Notes: generated from the sequence alone by a model not told the origin. Numbered from the stretch's first letter, positions 17,520 to 27,859 are shown. The stretch is DNA of 56,090 nucleotides from Clostridiales bacterium (GCA_023666645.1 JAMPBP010000001.1:236913-293002); one strand, 5' to 3'. Program-made: numbers and translations.

Positions 17520-17623
17520 CTCAAGCAGGTACGTCATCAAGTACTCTCCCTCGACCGCAGCGTGAAAGCTGTTCAAAAATATGCGACCCCGGCATTAACA
17601 TTTTTTTGTGGGGCAGGCTCTTA
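17520..17623 (+). repeat. Dispersed GCGACCC/GGCTCT intergenic repeat, copy A
   Basis: Contains ACTCTCC at 17543, GCGACCC at 17583-17589 and GGCTCT beginning at 17616, 33 bases after the core start. Copies or fragments occur near 23110-23194, 53523-53554 and 55984-56090. It lies directly upstream of meaB. Confidence 0.65.
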
Positions 17624-17646
17624 TAACATCTAAATAATGGCTATTT

Positions 17647-18735
17647 ATGGAACACCCTGAAAATGATTCTCAGTATATAGGGCTCACTGTCAACAGCGGT
17701 GTAGCTCAACCCCCGGTAACCAATCCCTACATGACCCGTCGCAAGCGCAAGCGTATGCCATCGGTCAACGAGATGGTCGAGGGTATTCTCGCGGGTGATG
17801 TCACTATGCTCAGCCGGGCTGTAACACTGGTCGAGAGCCTTGTTCCTGAACACCAGGCCCTCGCACAGGAGGTGATCGAGAAGTGTCTGCCCCATTCGGG
17901 CAATTCACGGCGCATAGGCATCACCGGCGTGCCGGGAGCCGGCAAGAGCACCTCAATCGACGTATTCGGGCTACATGTGCTCAAGCAAGGCGGTAAACTG
18001 GCAGTCCTCGCCATCGATCCTTCGAGCGAGCGCACCCGAGGGAGCATTCTCGGCGACAAGACACGTATGGAGAAACTTTCGACCCACCCCGGTGCCTTCA
18101 TAAGGCCTTCCCCATCGGCCGGCTCGCTCGGTGGAGTGGCACGCAAGACACGCGAGACCATCGTTCTGTGTGAGGCCGCCGGCTACAACAACATCTTTGT
18201 CGAGACTGTGGGTGTAGGACAGAGCGAGACCGCTGTTCACTCCATGGTCGATTTCTTCCTGCTCATTCAGCTGGCCGGCACCGGCGACGAGCTTCAAGGA
18301 ATCAAGCGAGGCATCATGGAGATGGCCGACGGCATCGTTATCAATAAAGCCGACGGTGACAACATTGACCGCGCACGTCTGGCCCAGGCCCAATTCAAAA
18401 GTGCCCTGCGTCTCTTCCCCCCTACAGCATCGGGGTGGCAGCCTGAAGTGCTCACCTACTCGGGCTACTTTGAGCTTGGTATCGGGGAAGTGTGGGACAT
18501 GATCGACCGCTACTTCGACTATGTCAACACCAACGGCTACTTCGAGCGCCGTCGACGTGAACAGGCACGCTACTGGATGTATGAGACAATCAACGAGCAA
18601 CTGCGCAACCGCTTCTACAACGACCCTGAAATAGCATCGATGCTCGCCGAACGCGAAGCCGCTGTGCTCAACAACCTCAAAAGCTCATTCATCGCCGCGC
18701 GCGAAGTTCTCGACCACTACTACCGTCAGGATTAA
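17647..18735 (+). CDS. meaB: Methylmalonyl-CoA mutase-associated GTPase MeaB
   Basis: G3E-family GTPase that protects and reloads B12-dependent methylmalonyl-CoA mutase, used in succinate-propionate metabolism. The 362-aa length fits. Seen: the N-terminus GLTVNSGVAQPP typical of Bacteroidales MeaB, Walker A GVPGAGKST at about 95-103, the AIDPSSERTRGSILGDKTRM block, the switch segment VETVGVGQSE and the guanine-specificity motif NKAD. The mutase subunits are not in this window. The gene follows the repeat element and leads a plus-strand run with the TIGR02757 gene and porU. Confidence 0.93.
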   Translation: MEHPENDSQYIGLTVNSGVAQPPVTNPYMTRRKRKRMPSVNEMVEGILAGDVTMLSRAVTLVESLVPEHQALAQEVIEKCLPHSGNSRRIGITGVPGAGKSTSIDVFGLHVLKQGGKLAVLAIDPSSERTRGSILGDKTRMEKLSTHPGAFIRPSPSAGSLGGVARKTRETIVLCEAAGYNNIFVETVGVGQSETAVHSMVDFFLLIQLAGTGDELQGIKRGIMEMADGIVINKADGDNIDRARLAQAQFKSALRLFPPTASGWQPEVLTYSGYFELGIGEVWDMIDRYFDYVNTNGYFERRRREQARYWMYETINEQLRNRFYNDPEIASMLAEREAAVLNNLKSSFIAAREVLDHYYRQD

Positions 18736-18786
18736 AGAATAAGCCAACCGTATACCTACATCATAACCCATACACACTGATAAAAG

Positions 18787-19545
18787 ATGTCGCCCGATAT
18801 AAAGGAACTCCTCGACCAGGAAGCCGCACGCATCAATTCTCCGGCATTCATTGACCGCGACCCGGTGCAGTTTCCGCGCCGATACACTTCTCTGCCCGAC
18901 ATCGAGATCGCCGCTATTCTCTCAGCTACCATAGCGTGGGGAAACCGCACCATGATATGCCGGGACTGCGACCGCATGCTTTCGATGATGGACTCATCGC
19001 CCAAGGCATGGCTTCTCGACAAGGCTTATGAAGAGCTCGACCCGGAGACCAACATTCACCGCACATTCTTCAACCGCAACCTGCAGCACTACATGCGTGC
19101 CCTGTATTCCATATACTCACGCCACAACTCCATGGCCGACTGGGCACGCTACCATGGCATACATCACAGCGAGGCTCCGGCCTGGCAACTTGCCGCACAT
19201 CTCAACGAGGCCATGAAGGAGAACAACAGCGGTGAGGCCGACTCGCGCTGTCTCCCTACCAATCTCGACAAGACAGCCCTCAAGCGCATAAACATGGCAT
19301 TGAGATGGCTCGTGAGGCGCGACGGCATCGTTGACCTCGGAGTATGGGATTTCATGAAGCCGTCCCAACTGTTCATTCCGCTCGATGTCCATGTAGGTAA
19401 CATATCACGTGAACTCGGGCTCCTCACCCGCCGACAGGACGACCGCATGGCTGTCAACCTGCTCACCGACACCCTGAGGACACTGCGCCCCGATGATCCC
19501 GTAATCTACGACTACGCCCTGTTTGGCATCGGTGTAGGCTGCTGA
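18787..19545 (+). CDS. TIGR02757 (DUF2400) family protein
   Basis: A 252-aa protein of the TIGR02757/DUF2400 family, function unknown. Recognised from FPRRYTSLPDIEIAAILSAT, WGNRTMICRDCDRMLSMM, the RINMALRWLVRRDGIVDLGV stretch and the PLDVHVGNISRELGLL segment near the C-terminus, which resembles helix-hairpin DNA glycosylase-like proteins. There is no signal peptide. It lies 51 bases after meaB and 41 bases before porU. Confidence 0.8.
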   Translation: MSPDIKELLDQEAARINSPAFIDRDPVQFPRRYTSLPDIEIAAILSATIAWGNRTMICRDCDRMLSMMDSSPKAWLLDKAYEELDPETNIHRTFFNRNLQHYMRALYSIYSRHNSMADWARYHGIHHSEAPAWQLAAHLNEAMKENNSGEADSRCLPTNLDKTALKRINMALRWLVRRDGIVDLGVWDFMKPSQLFIPLDVHVGNISRELGLLTRRQDDRMAVNLLTDTLRTLRPDDPVIYDYALFGIGVGC

Positions 19546-19586
19546 CCGCGCATACAATAATCAGTAAGCGCGCACGTTATATAGAT

Positions 19587-22500
19587 ATGACTTTTGTAAA
19601 GAACATAATTCCACATATTATACTTGCTCTCGCATCAATCGTCATGCCCCATGAAGTGCTCGCATTCCCGACCGCCAGCTACACATCATCGTCAGTGCTG
19701 GCCTCGGGTTCATGGGTCAAGGTGAGTGTCGCCGAGAGCGGAATGCACTTTCTGTCGGCAACCGAACTGCGCCGCATGGGATTCAGCAACCCCTCCCGAG
19801 TGAGAGTATACGGCTATGGAGCGCAACGGCTCCCCGACCGTCTGCAACTCTCCACCTATGTCGACGACCTCCCGCTGGTACAGTCGGTCAACACCGACCG
19901 TGGTGTATATTTCTACGCCACCGGTCCGGTAGGCTTCACCCAGGCCGCAGGCAATCATCTCACAATTGAGATCAACCCATTCACAACCCTCGGCTACTAT
20001 TACATCACCGAGAGCGACACCGACCTGCGCCCAATTGCAGCTCCCGCGACAACCATCGGCGGGCTCAAGAGGGCCACAAGCTACCAGGCACCGGTCTACC
20101 ACAAACAGAACATCATAAATCCGGGCGAAACCGGCCACACCCTCCTGGGCGAAGACTTCATAAGCCAGAATTCCCGGTCCTACAATTTCCGGCTACCCGA
20201 TGCAATCCAGGGTTCAAAGGGGTGGATACAATGCTCGTTCTGGGGCAACAGCACCCAGTCGTCACGCATTCTTCTTTCGGTCAACGACAATGCCCTCACT
20301 TACTCCTCGACCGACAATATAGCGGCTGTCAATGACCATTACCGCCATGCTGCTGTGGCTACGACCAATAAGACATTCGACATTGACTCCGACCGCGCCA
20401 AGGTCACGCTCACATTCAGTCCACAGGGAACAGTGTCGCTGGCCCGGCTTGACTATATCGTCGTCAACTATGAGCGTGCTCTCGCCTTGAAAGCCGGGAA
20501 GGCCGATTTTCATCTGTACTCCAGTGGCGGAGCCCTCTCTGAGGCAACAGCCGGCACCCACCTGTGGGATGTCACCAATCCACTCGATATCACAGCTCCG
20601 GCTACTGCTCTCGATGGCGCCACGATGACATGGGATCCAGCTGCAAATGGTTTGCGCCACTATGTGGCCTGGCAGGAGGGAGCAGTATATCCAGCCCCGA
20701 AATATGTAGGGACGGTGCCCCATCAGGACCTGCACGCCTGCCCTGTGCCCGACATGGTAATTTTCACCCACCCTAACTGGCGCTCTGAGGCAGAACGTGT
20801 GGCCGCCATTCACCGCAATGATTCCATCGCCCCGCTGTCGGTGCTCATTGTCGAGCCCGAGGAACTCTACAACGAGTTTTCGTCAGGATCGCCCGATGCC
20901 AACTCTCTCAGGTATCTTCTCAAAATGTTCTGGGACCGCTCGGCAGCTTCCACCGGCGATGCCGATGGCCGGCTGCAATATCTCATCATCATGGGACGCA
21001 GCGTCTACGACAACCGACGCCTGTCACCAACTATCGCCGCGCTCAATTACCCAACCCTGCCCGGCTGGCAAACCGATAACTCAGAACATGACAATACATC
21101 ATATACCACCGACGACATTTATGCCTGCCTTCAGGACGGTGCCGGACAAAACCTCAGCAGCGACTTCCATTGCATAGCCGTGGGCCGCATGCCTGTAGTG
21201 TCGCTCAACGATGCACGCAATGTAGTCGACAAGCTATACAGCTACGTCAAGTCGCCCATTAACAAAGAATGGAAAAACCGAGCCCTCATGGTTGCCGACG
21301 ATGAGAATGGCGGTGTATTCATGACCGACTCGGAAGCCATGGTCGAGACTGCAGCCAACACAAATGGCGGCAGCCGCATACTATGGAACAAGATTTATAT
21401 CGACGCCTATACCAAGCAGAACAGCACTTACCCGGGAGCACGCAATGATATGTTCCGTGCACTCACCGAGGGGGTCGTGTGGTGGAATTTTGTAGGACAT
21501 GCCAATCCCACCTCCTGGACCGGTGACGGACTGATGACCTATACCGACATCAATAATCTTTACCTCAAGCATTATCCATTTGTCCTCGCCGCCACGTGTG
21601 ACTTTGTGCGATGGGACGCATCGGCTATCTCGGCCGCTGAGATTCTATACCGCACTGAATCATCGGGCATAATCGGTGCCATCTCGGCCACACGGCCTGC
21701 CTATATCGAACGCAACAGCTACTTCGTGCGTAATCTCGGCAAACACATGGTGGCACTCGACAGCGACGGCAACAATCTGACAATAGGCGAGATATTCCGA
21801 CGCACCAAGAATTCCCTCGACAGCAACGGTGGTGTGTGGTTTGACAGCAACAAGTTGCGCTATGTGCTGCTCGGTGATCCGGCCATGAGACTGTGCATAC
21901 CCGTCAACAAGGTGCACCTCGAGGCTATCAACGACATGACCCCAAATCTGGACCTCCAGCTCACCATTATGGCATGCCAGGACGTGACCCTGCAAGGATA
22001 TGTGACCGACAACCGGGACAACATCCTCACCGACTTCTCGGGTAAGATATATGCCACACTCTACGATGCTGAACACAGCACCACTTCCCACGGTTATGGC
22101 AAAGATGGTGTTGAAGTGACATTTGAGCAACAAGGCAACCGCCTGCAAGCCGTCATTGACAGCGTCAAAAACGGACACTTCTCGCTGAACATGGTGATAC
22201 CCAATGAGATTGCCAATAATTTCAGACCCGCGGCCCTCAACATGTACGCTCTCTCGTCTGATGGACGTGATGCCCAGAGTGTGTGCCGCGAGTTCTATGT
22301 CTACGGCATCGACGAGAATGCCACCCCCGATGATGAACCGCCCGTCATCGACAATCTCTACCTCAACCACTCCTCGTTTCAGGACAACGACCTTGTCAAC
22401 ACCACCCCGGTAGTCATCGCCGAGATGCACGACAACCGCTCGATCAATCTTTCATCATCGGGAATAGGTCACCAGATGCTGCTCACAGTCGACGGTCGCT

Positions 22501-22994
22501 CATATACCGACATTCCGCTATATTACACCCCCTACAGCGATGGCCGTAACGGAGGCACACTGGTGTACCAGCTCGATGAACTCACACCCGGCGACCACTC
22601 GCTCCGTCTTAGAGTATGGGACACAGCCGGCAATTCAGCATCAAGGACAATCGACTTCTCCGTGTCGCCCGACATCGCTCCCAAACTCTATGATATATAT
22701 GCCGATGCCAATCCGGCCAGCGTAGAGACCAATTTCTATATCACCCATGACCGTCCAGATGCACTCATCACCGTCAATATCGAAGTATTCAATATGCTTG
22801 GACGCCGGCTATGGAGCACCTCGGTGAAAGGCATGAGCGATACATTGCGTTCGTTCCCGGTAAAGTGGAATCTGTGTGACGAGGCTGGACGCCGGGTCAA
22901 CCGCGGTATCTACCTCTACCGCGCTTCCATCACTACCGCTACCGGCGAGACCTCATCGACCCGCACCCGCCGCATAGCCGTAACTGCCCAATAA
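19587..22994 (+). CDS. porU: Type IX secretion system sortase PorU
   Basis: Cell-surface cysteine protease of the gingipain family (peptidase C25). In the type IX system it removes the C-terminal sorting domain of cargo and attaches the cargo to surface lipopolysaccharide. The 1135-aa size is normal. Seen: a signal peptide ending near ALA-FPT, an N-terminal beta domain, the C25 region from about 400 (PDMVIFTHPNWRSEAERVAA) with catalytic His638 in WWNFVGHANPTSW and Cys671 in LAATCDFVRWD, then Ig-like C-terminal domains. The end is itself T9SS-like (FNMLGRRLWS ... NRGIYLYRA). It closes the meaB run. Its usual partner porV is about 28 kb away on the other strand. Confidence 0.92.
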   Translation: MTFVKNIIPHIILALASIVMPHEVLAFPTASYTSSSVLASGSWVKVSVAESGMHFLSATELRRMGFSNPSRVRVYGYGAQRLPDRLQLSTYVDDLPLVQSVNTDRGVYFYATGPVGFTQAAGNHLTIEINPFTTLGYYYITESDTDLRPIAAPATTIGGLKRATSYQAPVYHKQNIINPGETGHTLLGEDFISQNSRSYNFRLPDAIQGSKGWIQCSFWGNSTQSSRILLSVNDNALTYSSTDNIAAVNDHYRHAAVATTNKTFDIDSDRAKVTLTFSPQGTVSLARLDYIVVNYERALALKAGKADFHLYSSGGALSEATAGTHLWDVTNPLDITAPATALDGATMTWDPAANGLRHYVAWQEGAVYPAPKYVGTVPHQDLHACPVPDMVIFTHPNWRSEAERVAAIHRNDSIAPLSVLIVEPEELYNEFSSGSPDANSLRYLLKMFWDRSAASTGDADGRLQYLIIMGRSVYDNRRLSPTIAALNYPTLPGWQTDNSEHDNTSYTTDDIYACLQDGAGQNLSSDFHCIAVGRMPVVSLNDARNVVDKLYSYVKSPINKEWKNRALMVADDENGGVFMTDSEAMVETAANTNGGSRILWNKIYIDAYTKQNSTYPGARNDMFRALTEGVVWWNFVGHANPTSWTGDGLMTYTDINNLYLKHYPFVLAATCDFVRWDASAISAAEILYRTESSGIIGAISATRPAYIERNSYFVRNLGKHMVALDSDGNNLTIGEIFRRTKNSLDSNGGVWFDSNKLRYVLLGDPAMRLCIPVNKVHLEAINDMTPNLDLQLTIMACQDVTLQGYVTDNRDNILTDFSGKIYATLYDAEHSTTSHGYGKDGVEVTFEQQGNRLQAVIDSVKNGHFSLNMVIPNEIANNFRPAALNMYALSSDGRDAQSVCREFYVYGIDENATPDDEPPVIDNLYLNHSSFQDNDLVNTTPVVIAEMHDNRSINLSSSGIGHQMLLTVDGRSYTDIPLYYTPYSDGRNGGTLVYQLDELTPGDHSLRLRVWDTAGNSASRTIDFSVSPDIAPKLYDIYADANPASVETNFYITHDRPDALITVNIEVFNMLGRRLWSTSVKGMSDTLRSFPVKWNLCDEAGRRVNRGIYLYRASITTATGETSSTRTRRIAVTAQ

Positions 22995-23039
22995 TCCTCC
23001 ATGCGACCGCAATCCACATGATTGCAATAATCAACTCGT

Positions 23040-23098
23040 AAACCGGGACCGGAACCGGCCGGGACCGGAGCTGATTGGGACAGAAAGCCTCCCGGTTT
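23040..23098 (+). terminator. GC-rich hairpin after porU
   Basis: AAACCGGGA at 23040-23048 pairs with TCCCGGTTT at 23090-23098, enclosing more CCGG palindromes, and is followed by a short T run. It probably ends the meaB-porU transcript. Confidence 0.6.
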
Positions 23099-23109
23099 TG
23101 TAGAGGCCC

Positions 23110-23194
23110 GAGCAAATAGGTCATACTCTCCACAAACAAAATCCCTCGAGGATACGCGACCCAGCTTTAACATTCCTTATCGTATGGGCTCTTA
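23110..23194 (+). repeat. Dispersed GCGACCC/GGCTCT intergenic repeat, copy B
   Basis: Shares ACTCTCC at 23125, GCGACCC at 23156-23162, TTAACATT just after it and GGCTCTTA at 23187-23194 with copy A. The spacing from core to end is 31 bases. It lies between the convergent genes porU and pckA. Confidence 0.65.
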
Positions 23195-23230
23195 GCCAAC
23201 AGCATCGTATATAGCTATATATACAGAGAG

Positions 23231-23260
23231 AGGGCACACCGGAAATTCCGGTATGCCCTC
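23231..23260 (-). terminator. Hairpin downstream of pckA
   Basis: AGGGCACACCGGAA pairs with TTCCGGTATGCCCT with one mismatch and a one-base centre. It lies about 28 bases beyond the pckA stop. No T tract follows on the minus strand. Confidence 0.6.
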
Positions 23261-23287
23261 CTTGATAATTATCGTTGTCTACAACTA

Positions 23288-24892
23288 TTAGAGCTGAGGA
23301 CCGGCTGCTACAAGAGCCTTGCCAGCTTCGTTGTTCTCATACTTCTTGAAGTTGTTGATGAAACGTGATGCGAGATCCTCAGCCTTCTTGTTCCACTCCT
23401 CAGGATTGGTGTAGGTGTCGCGAGGATCAAGAATCTTGGGATCAACACCGGGAAGCTCAGTGGGAATCTCGAAGTCAAAGATGGGGAGCTTCTTGGTGGG
23501 AGCCTCGAGGATAGCACCGTCAAGTATAGCATCGATGATACCACGGGTGTCGCGGATTGAGATACGCTTGCCTGTACCGTTCCAGCCTGTGTTTACGAGA
23601 TAAGCCTTGGCACCGCTCTTCTCCATCTTCTTAACGAGCTCCTCGGCATATTTAGTGGGGTGAAGCTCAAGGAAAGCCTGGCCGAAGCAAGCCGAGAATG
23701 TGGGAGTGGGCTCAGTGATGCCACGCTCTGTGCCTGCAAGCTTAGCGGTGAAGCCCGACAGGAAGTAATACTTGGTCTGCTCGGGAGTCAGGATAGATAC
23801 GGGAGGAAGAACGCCAAATGCGTCGGCCGACAGGAAGATAACATTCTTGGCAGCGGGACCGGCCGAGATGGGCTTAACGATGTTCTCGATGTGGTCGATG
23901 GGATAAGAAACGCGGGTGTTCTCTGTAACGCTCTTGTCAGCGAAGTCAATCTTGCCCTCAGCGTCAACAGTAACGTTCTCAAGGAGAGCGTCGCGACGTA
24001 TAGCGTTGTAGATATCGGGCTCGCTTTCCTTGTCGAGGTTGATAACCTTGGCATAGCAACCACCCTCAAAGTTGAACACGCCGTTGTCGTCCCAGCCGTG
24101 CTCGTCGTCACCGATGAGGAGACGCTTGGGGTCGGTCGACAATGTGGTCTTACCAGTGCCTGACAGACCGAAGAAGATAGCTGTGTTCTCACCGTTCTTG
24201 TCGGTATTGGCCGAGCAGTGCATCGAAGCGATACCCTGCTGGGGAAGGTAGTAGTTCATCATTGAGAACATACCCTTCTTCATCTCACCGCCATACCATG
24301 TGTTGATGATCACCTGCTCCTTGCTGGTAGTGTTGAACACTACAGCGGTCTCGCTGTTCAGGCCGAGCTCCTTGAAGTTGGCAACCTTAGCCTTGGAAGC
24401 GTTGTAAACAACAAAATCGGGCTTGAAGTCCTTCAGCTCCTCGGCAGTGGGCTTGATGAACATGTTGGTCACGAAGTGAGCCTGCCATGCCACTTCCATG
24501 ATGAAGCGTACAGCCATGCGGGTGTCCTTGTTGGCACCGCAGAAGCAGTCAACTACAAACAGTTTCTTGTTGCAAAGCTCCTTGACAGCGATTTCCTTAA
24601 CAGCCTCCCAAGTCTTCTCGGTAACAGGCTTGTTGTCATTTTTGTATTCCTCGGTTGTCCACCACACTTTGTCCTTGGAATTCTCGTCGAGAACGATGAA
24701 TTTGTCCTTAGGTGAACGGCCGGTATAGACACCTGTCATTACATTGACAGCGCCAAGCTCTGTTACTACACCCTTCTCGAAGCCCTCGAGATTGGGCATT
24801 GTCTCCTCCTTGAAAAGCTCCTCATAAGAGGGATTGTAGACAATCTCAGTGGTACCGGTGATACCATACTGTGTTAAATCAATTTTGCTCAT
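23288..24892 (-). CDS. pckA: Phosphoenolpyruvate carboxykinase (ATP)
   Basis: Interconverts oxaloacetate and phosphoenolpyruvate with ATP/ADP. In Bacteroidales it often works in the carboxylating direction of the succinate-forming branch. Full length at 534 aa. Seen: the N-terminus [28 protein letters not shown], the P-loop GLSGTGKT at 242-249, the metal/nucleotide loop [20 protein letters not shown] and the [13 protein letters not shown] block. It is a single-gene transcript with its own promoter and a downstream hairpin, between porU and the PUL. Confidence 0.97.
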   Translation of the reverse strand: MSKIDLTQYGITGTTEIVYNPSYEELFKEETMPNLEGFEKGVVTELGAVNVMTGVYTGRSPKDKFIVLDENSKDKVWWTTEEYKNDNKPVTEKTWEAVKEIAVKELCNKKLFVVDCFCGANKDTRMAVRFIMEVAWQAHFVTNMFIKPTAEELKDFKPDFVVYNASKAKVANFKELGLNSETAVVFNTTSKEQVIINTWYGGEMKKGMFSMMNYYLPQQGIASMHCSANTDKNGENTAIFFGLSGTGKTTLSTDPKRLLIGDDEHGWDDNGVFNFEGGCYAKVINLDKESEPDIYNAIRRDALLENVTVDAEGKIDFADKSVTENTRVSYPIDHIENIVKPISAGPAAKNVIFLSADAFGVLPPVSILTPEQTKYYFLSGFTAKLAGTERGITEPTPTFSACFGQAFLELHPTKYAEELVKKMEKSGAKAYLVNTGWNGTGKRISIRDTRGIIDAILDGAILEAPTKKLPIFDFEIPTELPGVDPKILDPRDTYTNPEEWNKKAEDLASRFINNFKKYENNEAGKALVAAGPQL

Positions 24893-24984
24893 TTCGTTAT
24901 ATGGTTATGTTTAACGTTGTTTTAATCATTTTGTCCAAGCGGTGAATGTACATGCGTTGCCGACACTCTCCACTTTTTCGACTG

Positions 24985-25013
24985 CAAAGATAAGTACAAT
25001 TTCTGAAAGACAA
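24985..25013 (-). promoter_or_regulatory. pckA promoter
   Basis: On the minus strand TTG (25011-25013) and TATCTTTG (24985-24992) are separated by 18 bases, matching the Bacteroidetes -33/-7 pattern. Transcription would start near 24978, about 85 bases before the ATG. Confidence 0.65.
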
Positions 25014-25109
25014 TAATAATTAAGGAAAAATTTCGTTAATCCTCGTTACAAAATTTCCCATCACTACGTGCATCACATAAATTCATATACGTCTCGGTCA
25101 AGAGTGGAT

Positions 25110-27812
25110 TCACCGGGGGAGTATTTCAAGCATAACCGAGGGGGAGTTCCAGCCGCACACCTTGAGCAATGCTCCGTCCTGTGGAATGTGGCTATTTTCG
25201 GTTTCTATGGTGACGGTGCGGCTTTCCCGTGGCATGAGCGTGAAATAGTTGTCGTCATAGAATGAGGGCCGTAGAGGAGAACCCTCTGTATCGGTCAGCT
25301 CAATCATGTTGAAAAAAGCGATCTTGTCGCTGCTGTTGCATAATGTTACGGTTGTGAATGTGGACTGCCCTCGCTTCTCGGTGTCACACTTTACAGAGAC
25401 AACGGCCCGAGGCATCTTCTGCAATGACTTGAATCCGGAAACACATGGCCCGGTAAGGGATTTGGAGCCTTCATACCGGTCTTTGGATCTCCAGTAGAAG
25501 TTAGAAGCTACCTGTCGGCCTGTCTCGTCGCGTAGAGTAAGGTTTATGAAGTGGACCTGATAGAGATTGCGCGGGAACTCGATTGTGATTACATCGTTAG
25601 CGACACCGTCGGCAGGCATATTGACATTGGCACTCTTCTCCCAGACCTTCTTACTGTCGATATTGTAGACGCAGGCAGTGACCGTATAGTCATTGAATGC
25701 CCTGTAATAATCGTTGACAACCGAGACAGTGTTTTTCAGGTAGTCGAACTGAGGATGAAGAGGTTCAAGCGATCTCGCGGTGTGGTACAGCGATGCTGTA
25801 GGTTCGAGCGACCAGTCCCACATGCGTGCGGCCACCTGCCTCACGGGACAGTTATGATACCAGAAGAGTAGCCCCGAGCAGAATCGGTCACCGAAGTCGA
25901 GCTTATTGTAGTTCCATACTTCCCATATGCTCTTGGAGTTCATAGCCCCCACGAGCTGAGCTTTGAACGCAAACTCATCTATCGACTTCGACTCGCCATA
26001 TTCGTTGACCATGTCGGTATACATTGACGACACAAGATGAAAGCCATTTCCATCGAGATAGTCCCACACATCTTTATTCATGGGCCACAGGTCGGTCGAG
26101 TCCATCATTTCGCGCAGAACGGCGGCAGTGGGAATAGTAGGGGCACCATACTCGGGGTTAAATCCGTCGATGCGGCTACCTCGCGGGGAGGCTGTATTCT
26201 CATAGTGTTGCATAGGGTTGACCTGCTTGTAAGGGCTCCCGTCATGTATGCCATCACACTCCGACTGCATCTGGTATCCGCGGGTACCGTCGAGCCTTTC
26301 AATCAGTTCGGGAGTCCCACTCACCTCCGTGCTCTCGTTTGAGGCGACATAATAGGCGAGCGAAGGGTGGTTGCGTATGCGTTTCACTGTAGACTCCACA
26401 TTGGCAAGATAGTTGTAGCTATCAGCCGGATGACGGGTGTCACCGGTGAGCCAGAATTCCTGCCACACAAGTATACCCAGTTCGTCACATAGGTCATAGA
26501 AAAGGTCGCTCTCAGCTATTCCACCGCCCCATTGTCGGAGAAGGTTGATACCTGCCTGCCTGGTATAGCGCAGTTCGGCCCGGGTACGTTCTTCAGATGT
26601 TCTCAGCATCGCTTCGGGAATCCAGTTGGACCCTCTTATGAACAGTCGGTGACCATTGATGTAAAAGACCCGCGAACCATCGGGTGTATTGCAGTCGGAA
26701 GTCACTTCACGTATGCCAAATCGGGTTGTAAGATGGTCTGAGATTTTCCCGTCAGTTTCCACCTGCATATTGAGTGTGTACAGGTTTTGAGGCCCTTTGT
26801 TCACCGGCCACCATAATTTAGGGTTGTCGATGTGGAGCTGAGGAAAATCCTCGGGAGTGAACGAGACCTCCACTTCCATTCCTCTCAACACCTTGACTTT
26901 TTTCTCAAACTTTATTCCGGTCCCCTCTATTTCCCCTTTCACCACGCAATTGACAGTGTGATGGCCCGGATTGACGACATCCACCCGTATCGTCTGTGAC
27001 GCACGGTCATAGCTGGGTTTGGAAAGTTCCGACTTTACAAATGGATGCCTCAGAGCCACGGGACCGGTGGCATACAGAGTGATATCACGCCATATTCCGG
27101 TGTTACGGTCCCTGATGCCGTCCATGAATGTAAAGTCCCAACCCACCGACATGAGCATTGTAGTGTTGAGCCCAATCTCACCGTTACCCCCATTGCGGTA
27201 CTCACCCGGTGCGCCCCAGCTTTTGGGTTCCTTGCTGCCCGGTATGTCAACCGGGTGTACTTTTATGGCGATTCCATTGGAAGCACCAGGTACAATATAG
27301 TCGGTAACGTTGACATAACGTTGCAGGAACATACCTTTGGTGGTGTCGACGAGCCGGCCGTTGAGCCATATCTCAGCCCGGTAATTGATACCGTCGGCCT
27401 GCAACCACACCGTCTTTCCCTTGAACGATTCGGGCAAATTGAATGCCGTCCTGAACCAATAGGTGTAGAAGTCATTGCCCACAGAAGTGATATCGGGTAT
27501 TTTTCCCGATTCAATACGGTTGTTTATCCCATAATAAGGTTCCGGATATATCTTGTTGAAAACGAGAGAATTCAAAACCGTCCCGGGTACAATAGCCGGC
27601 AACCAATCATCATCATCTACAGTAGGGAGCGATAACCTGTCGCCCGTAACAGACACGTCGCCCGCTTTCTTCATTACCCAAGAGACAGAGCCGTTGTGTC
27701 CGTCAATCGATGTAAGGGATATCGCCTCGCTCCGTGGGGTGGCATCCATTGCTAAACCTGCAGCCAGCAGCAGTAGTGAGAATAAAAATAGATGTGTCTT
27801 GAATGATTTCAT
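25110..27812 (-). CDS. Glycoside hydrolase family 2, exo-glucosaminidase/mannosidase-like
   Basis: Predicted periplasmic exo-glycosidase. The start at 27812 gives a signal peptide (MKSFKTHLFLFSLLLLAAGL); the longer frame back to 27881 runs into a terminator hairpin. The 900-aa protein has a jelly-roll sugar-binding domain (PYYGINNRIESGK ... FRTAFNLPESFKGKTVWLQ), Ig-like domains and a TIM barrel (FIRGSNWIPEAMLRTSEERT, LLRQWGGGIAESDLFYDLCD). The proposed acid/base is Glu493 in ASNESTEV, and the candidate nucleophile lies in NEYGE at 603-607. The layout resembles GH2 exo-beta-glucosaminidases and mannosidases more than beta-galactosidases; specificity is unsure. It is the last minus-strand gene of the PUL, separated from GH105 by an intrinsic terminator. 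Confidence 0.82.
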   Translation of the reverse strand: MKSFKTHLFLFSLLLLAAGLAMDATPRSEAISLTSIDGHNGSVSWVMKKAGDVSVTGDRLSLPTVDDDDWLPAIVPGTVLNSLVFNKIYPEPYYGINNRIESGKIPDITSVGNDFYTYWFRTAFNLPESFKGKTVWLQADGINYRAEIWLNGRLVDTTKGMFLQRYVNVTDYIVPGASNGIAIKVHPVDIPGSKEPKSWGAPGEYRNGGNGEIGLNTTMLMSVGWDFTFMDGIRDRNTGIWRDITLYATGPVALRHPFVKSELSKPSYDRASQTIRVDVVNPGHHTVNCVVKGEIEGTGIKFEKKVKVLRGMEVEVSFTPEDFPQLHIDNPKLWWPVNKGPQNLYTLNMQVETDGKISDHLTTRFGIREVTSDCNTPDGSRVFYINGHRLFIRGSNWIPEAMLRTSEERTRAELRYTRQAGINLLRQWGGGIAESDLFYDLCDELGILVWQEFWLTGDTRHPADSYNYLANVESTVKRIRNHPSLAYYVASNESTEVSGTPELIERLDGTRGYQMQSECDGIHDGSPYKQVNPMQHYENTASPRGSRIDGFNPEYGAPTIPTAAVLREMMDSTDLWPMNKDVWDYLDGNGFHLVSSMYTDMVNEYGESKSIDEFAFKAQLVGAMNSKSIWEVWNYNKLDFGDRFCSGLLFWYHNCPVRQVAARMWDWSLEPTASLYHTARSLEPLHPQFDYLKNTVSVVNDYYRAFNDYTVTACVYNIDSKKVWEKSANVNMPADGVANDVITIEFPRNLYQVHFINLTLRDETGRQVASNFYWRSKDRYEGSKSLTGPCVSGFKSLQKMPRAVVSVKCDTEKRGQSTFTTVTLCNSSDKIAFFNMIELTDTEGSPLRPSFYDDNYFTLMPRESRTVTIETENSHIPQDGALLKVCGWNSPSVMLEILPR

Positions 27813-27859
27813 ATATCGGAATTCTTGAATTTTTAGAGAAGTATCCACTATAGATGATG

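Larger units (their letters stand above)
17261..17623. repeat. Gene-free element bounded by imperfect 35-bp inverted repeats
   Basis: The left end at 17261-17295 (TAGAGCCTGCTCCACAAAAA and onward) and the right end at 17587-17623, read on the opposite strand (TAAGAGCCTGCCCCACAAAA and onward), match over about 35 bases with few differences. Between them lies a nested palindrome: CGGGTGATCG/CGATgagCACCCG outside, a long ATTTTAATTTAT/ATAAATTAAAAT stem, and GTTGGC/GCCAAC at the tip. Towards the right is a TACCTTTG promoter-like box. There is no ORF of note, and the layout resembles a non-autonomous mobile element (MITE). Together with the flanks, this is all that is visible in the 16979-17646 gap. 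Confidence 0.6.

Noticed and set aside
17520-17623. Repeat copy A as a meaB riboswitch
   Set aside because: The same block occurs between the convergent genes porU and pckA and upstream of the pnp promoter, so it is not tied to a leader position or to B12 metabolism.
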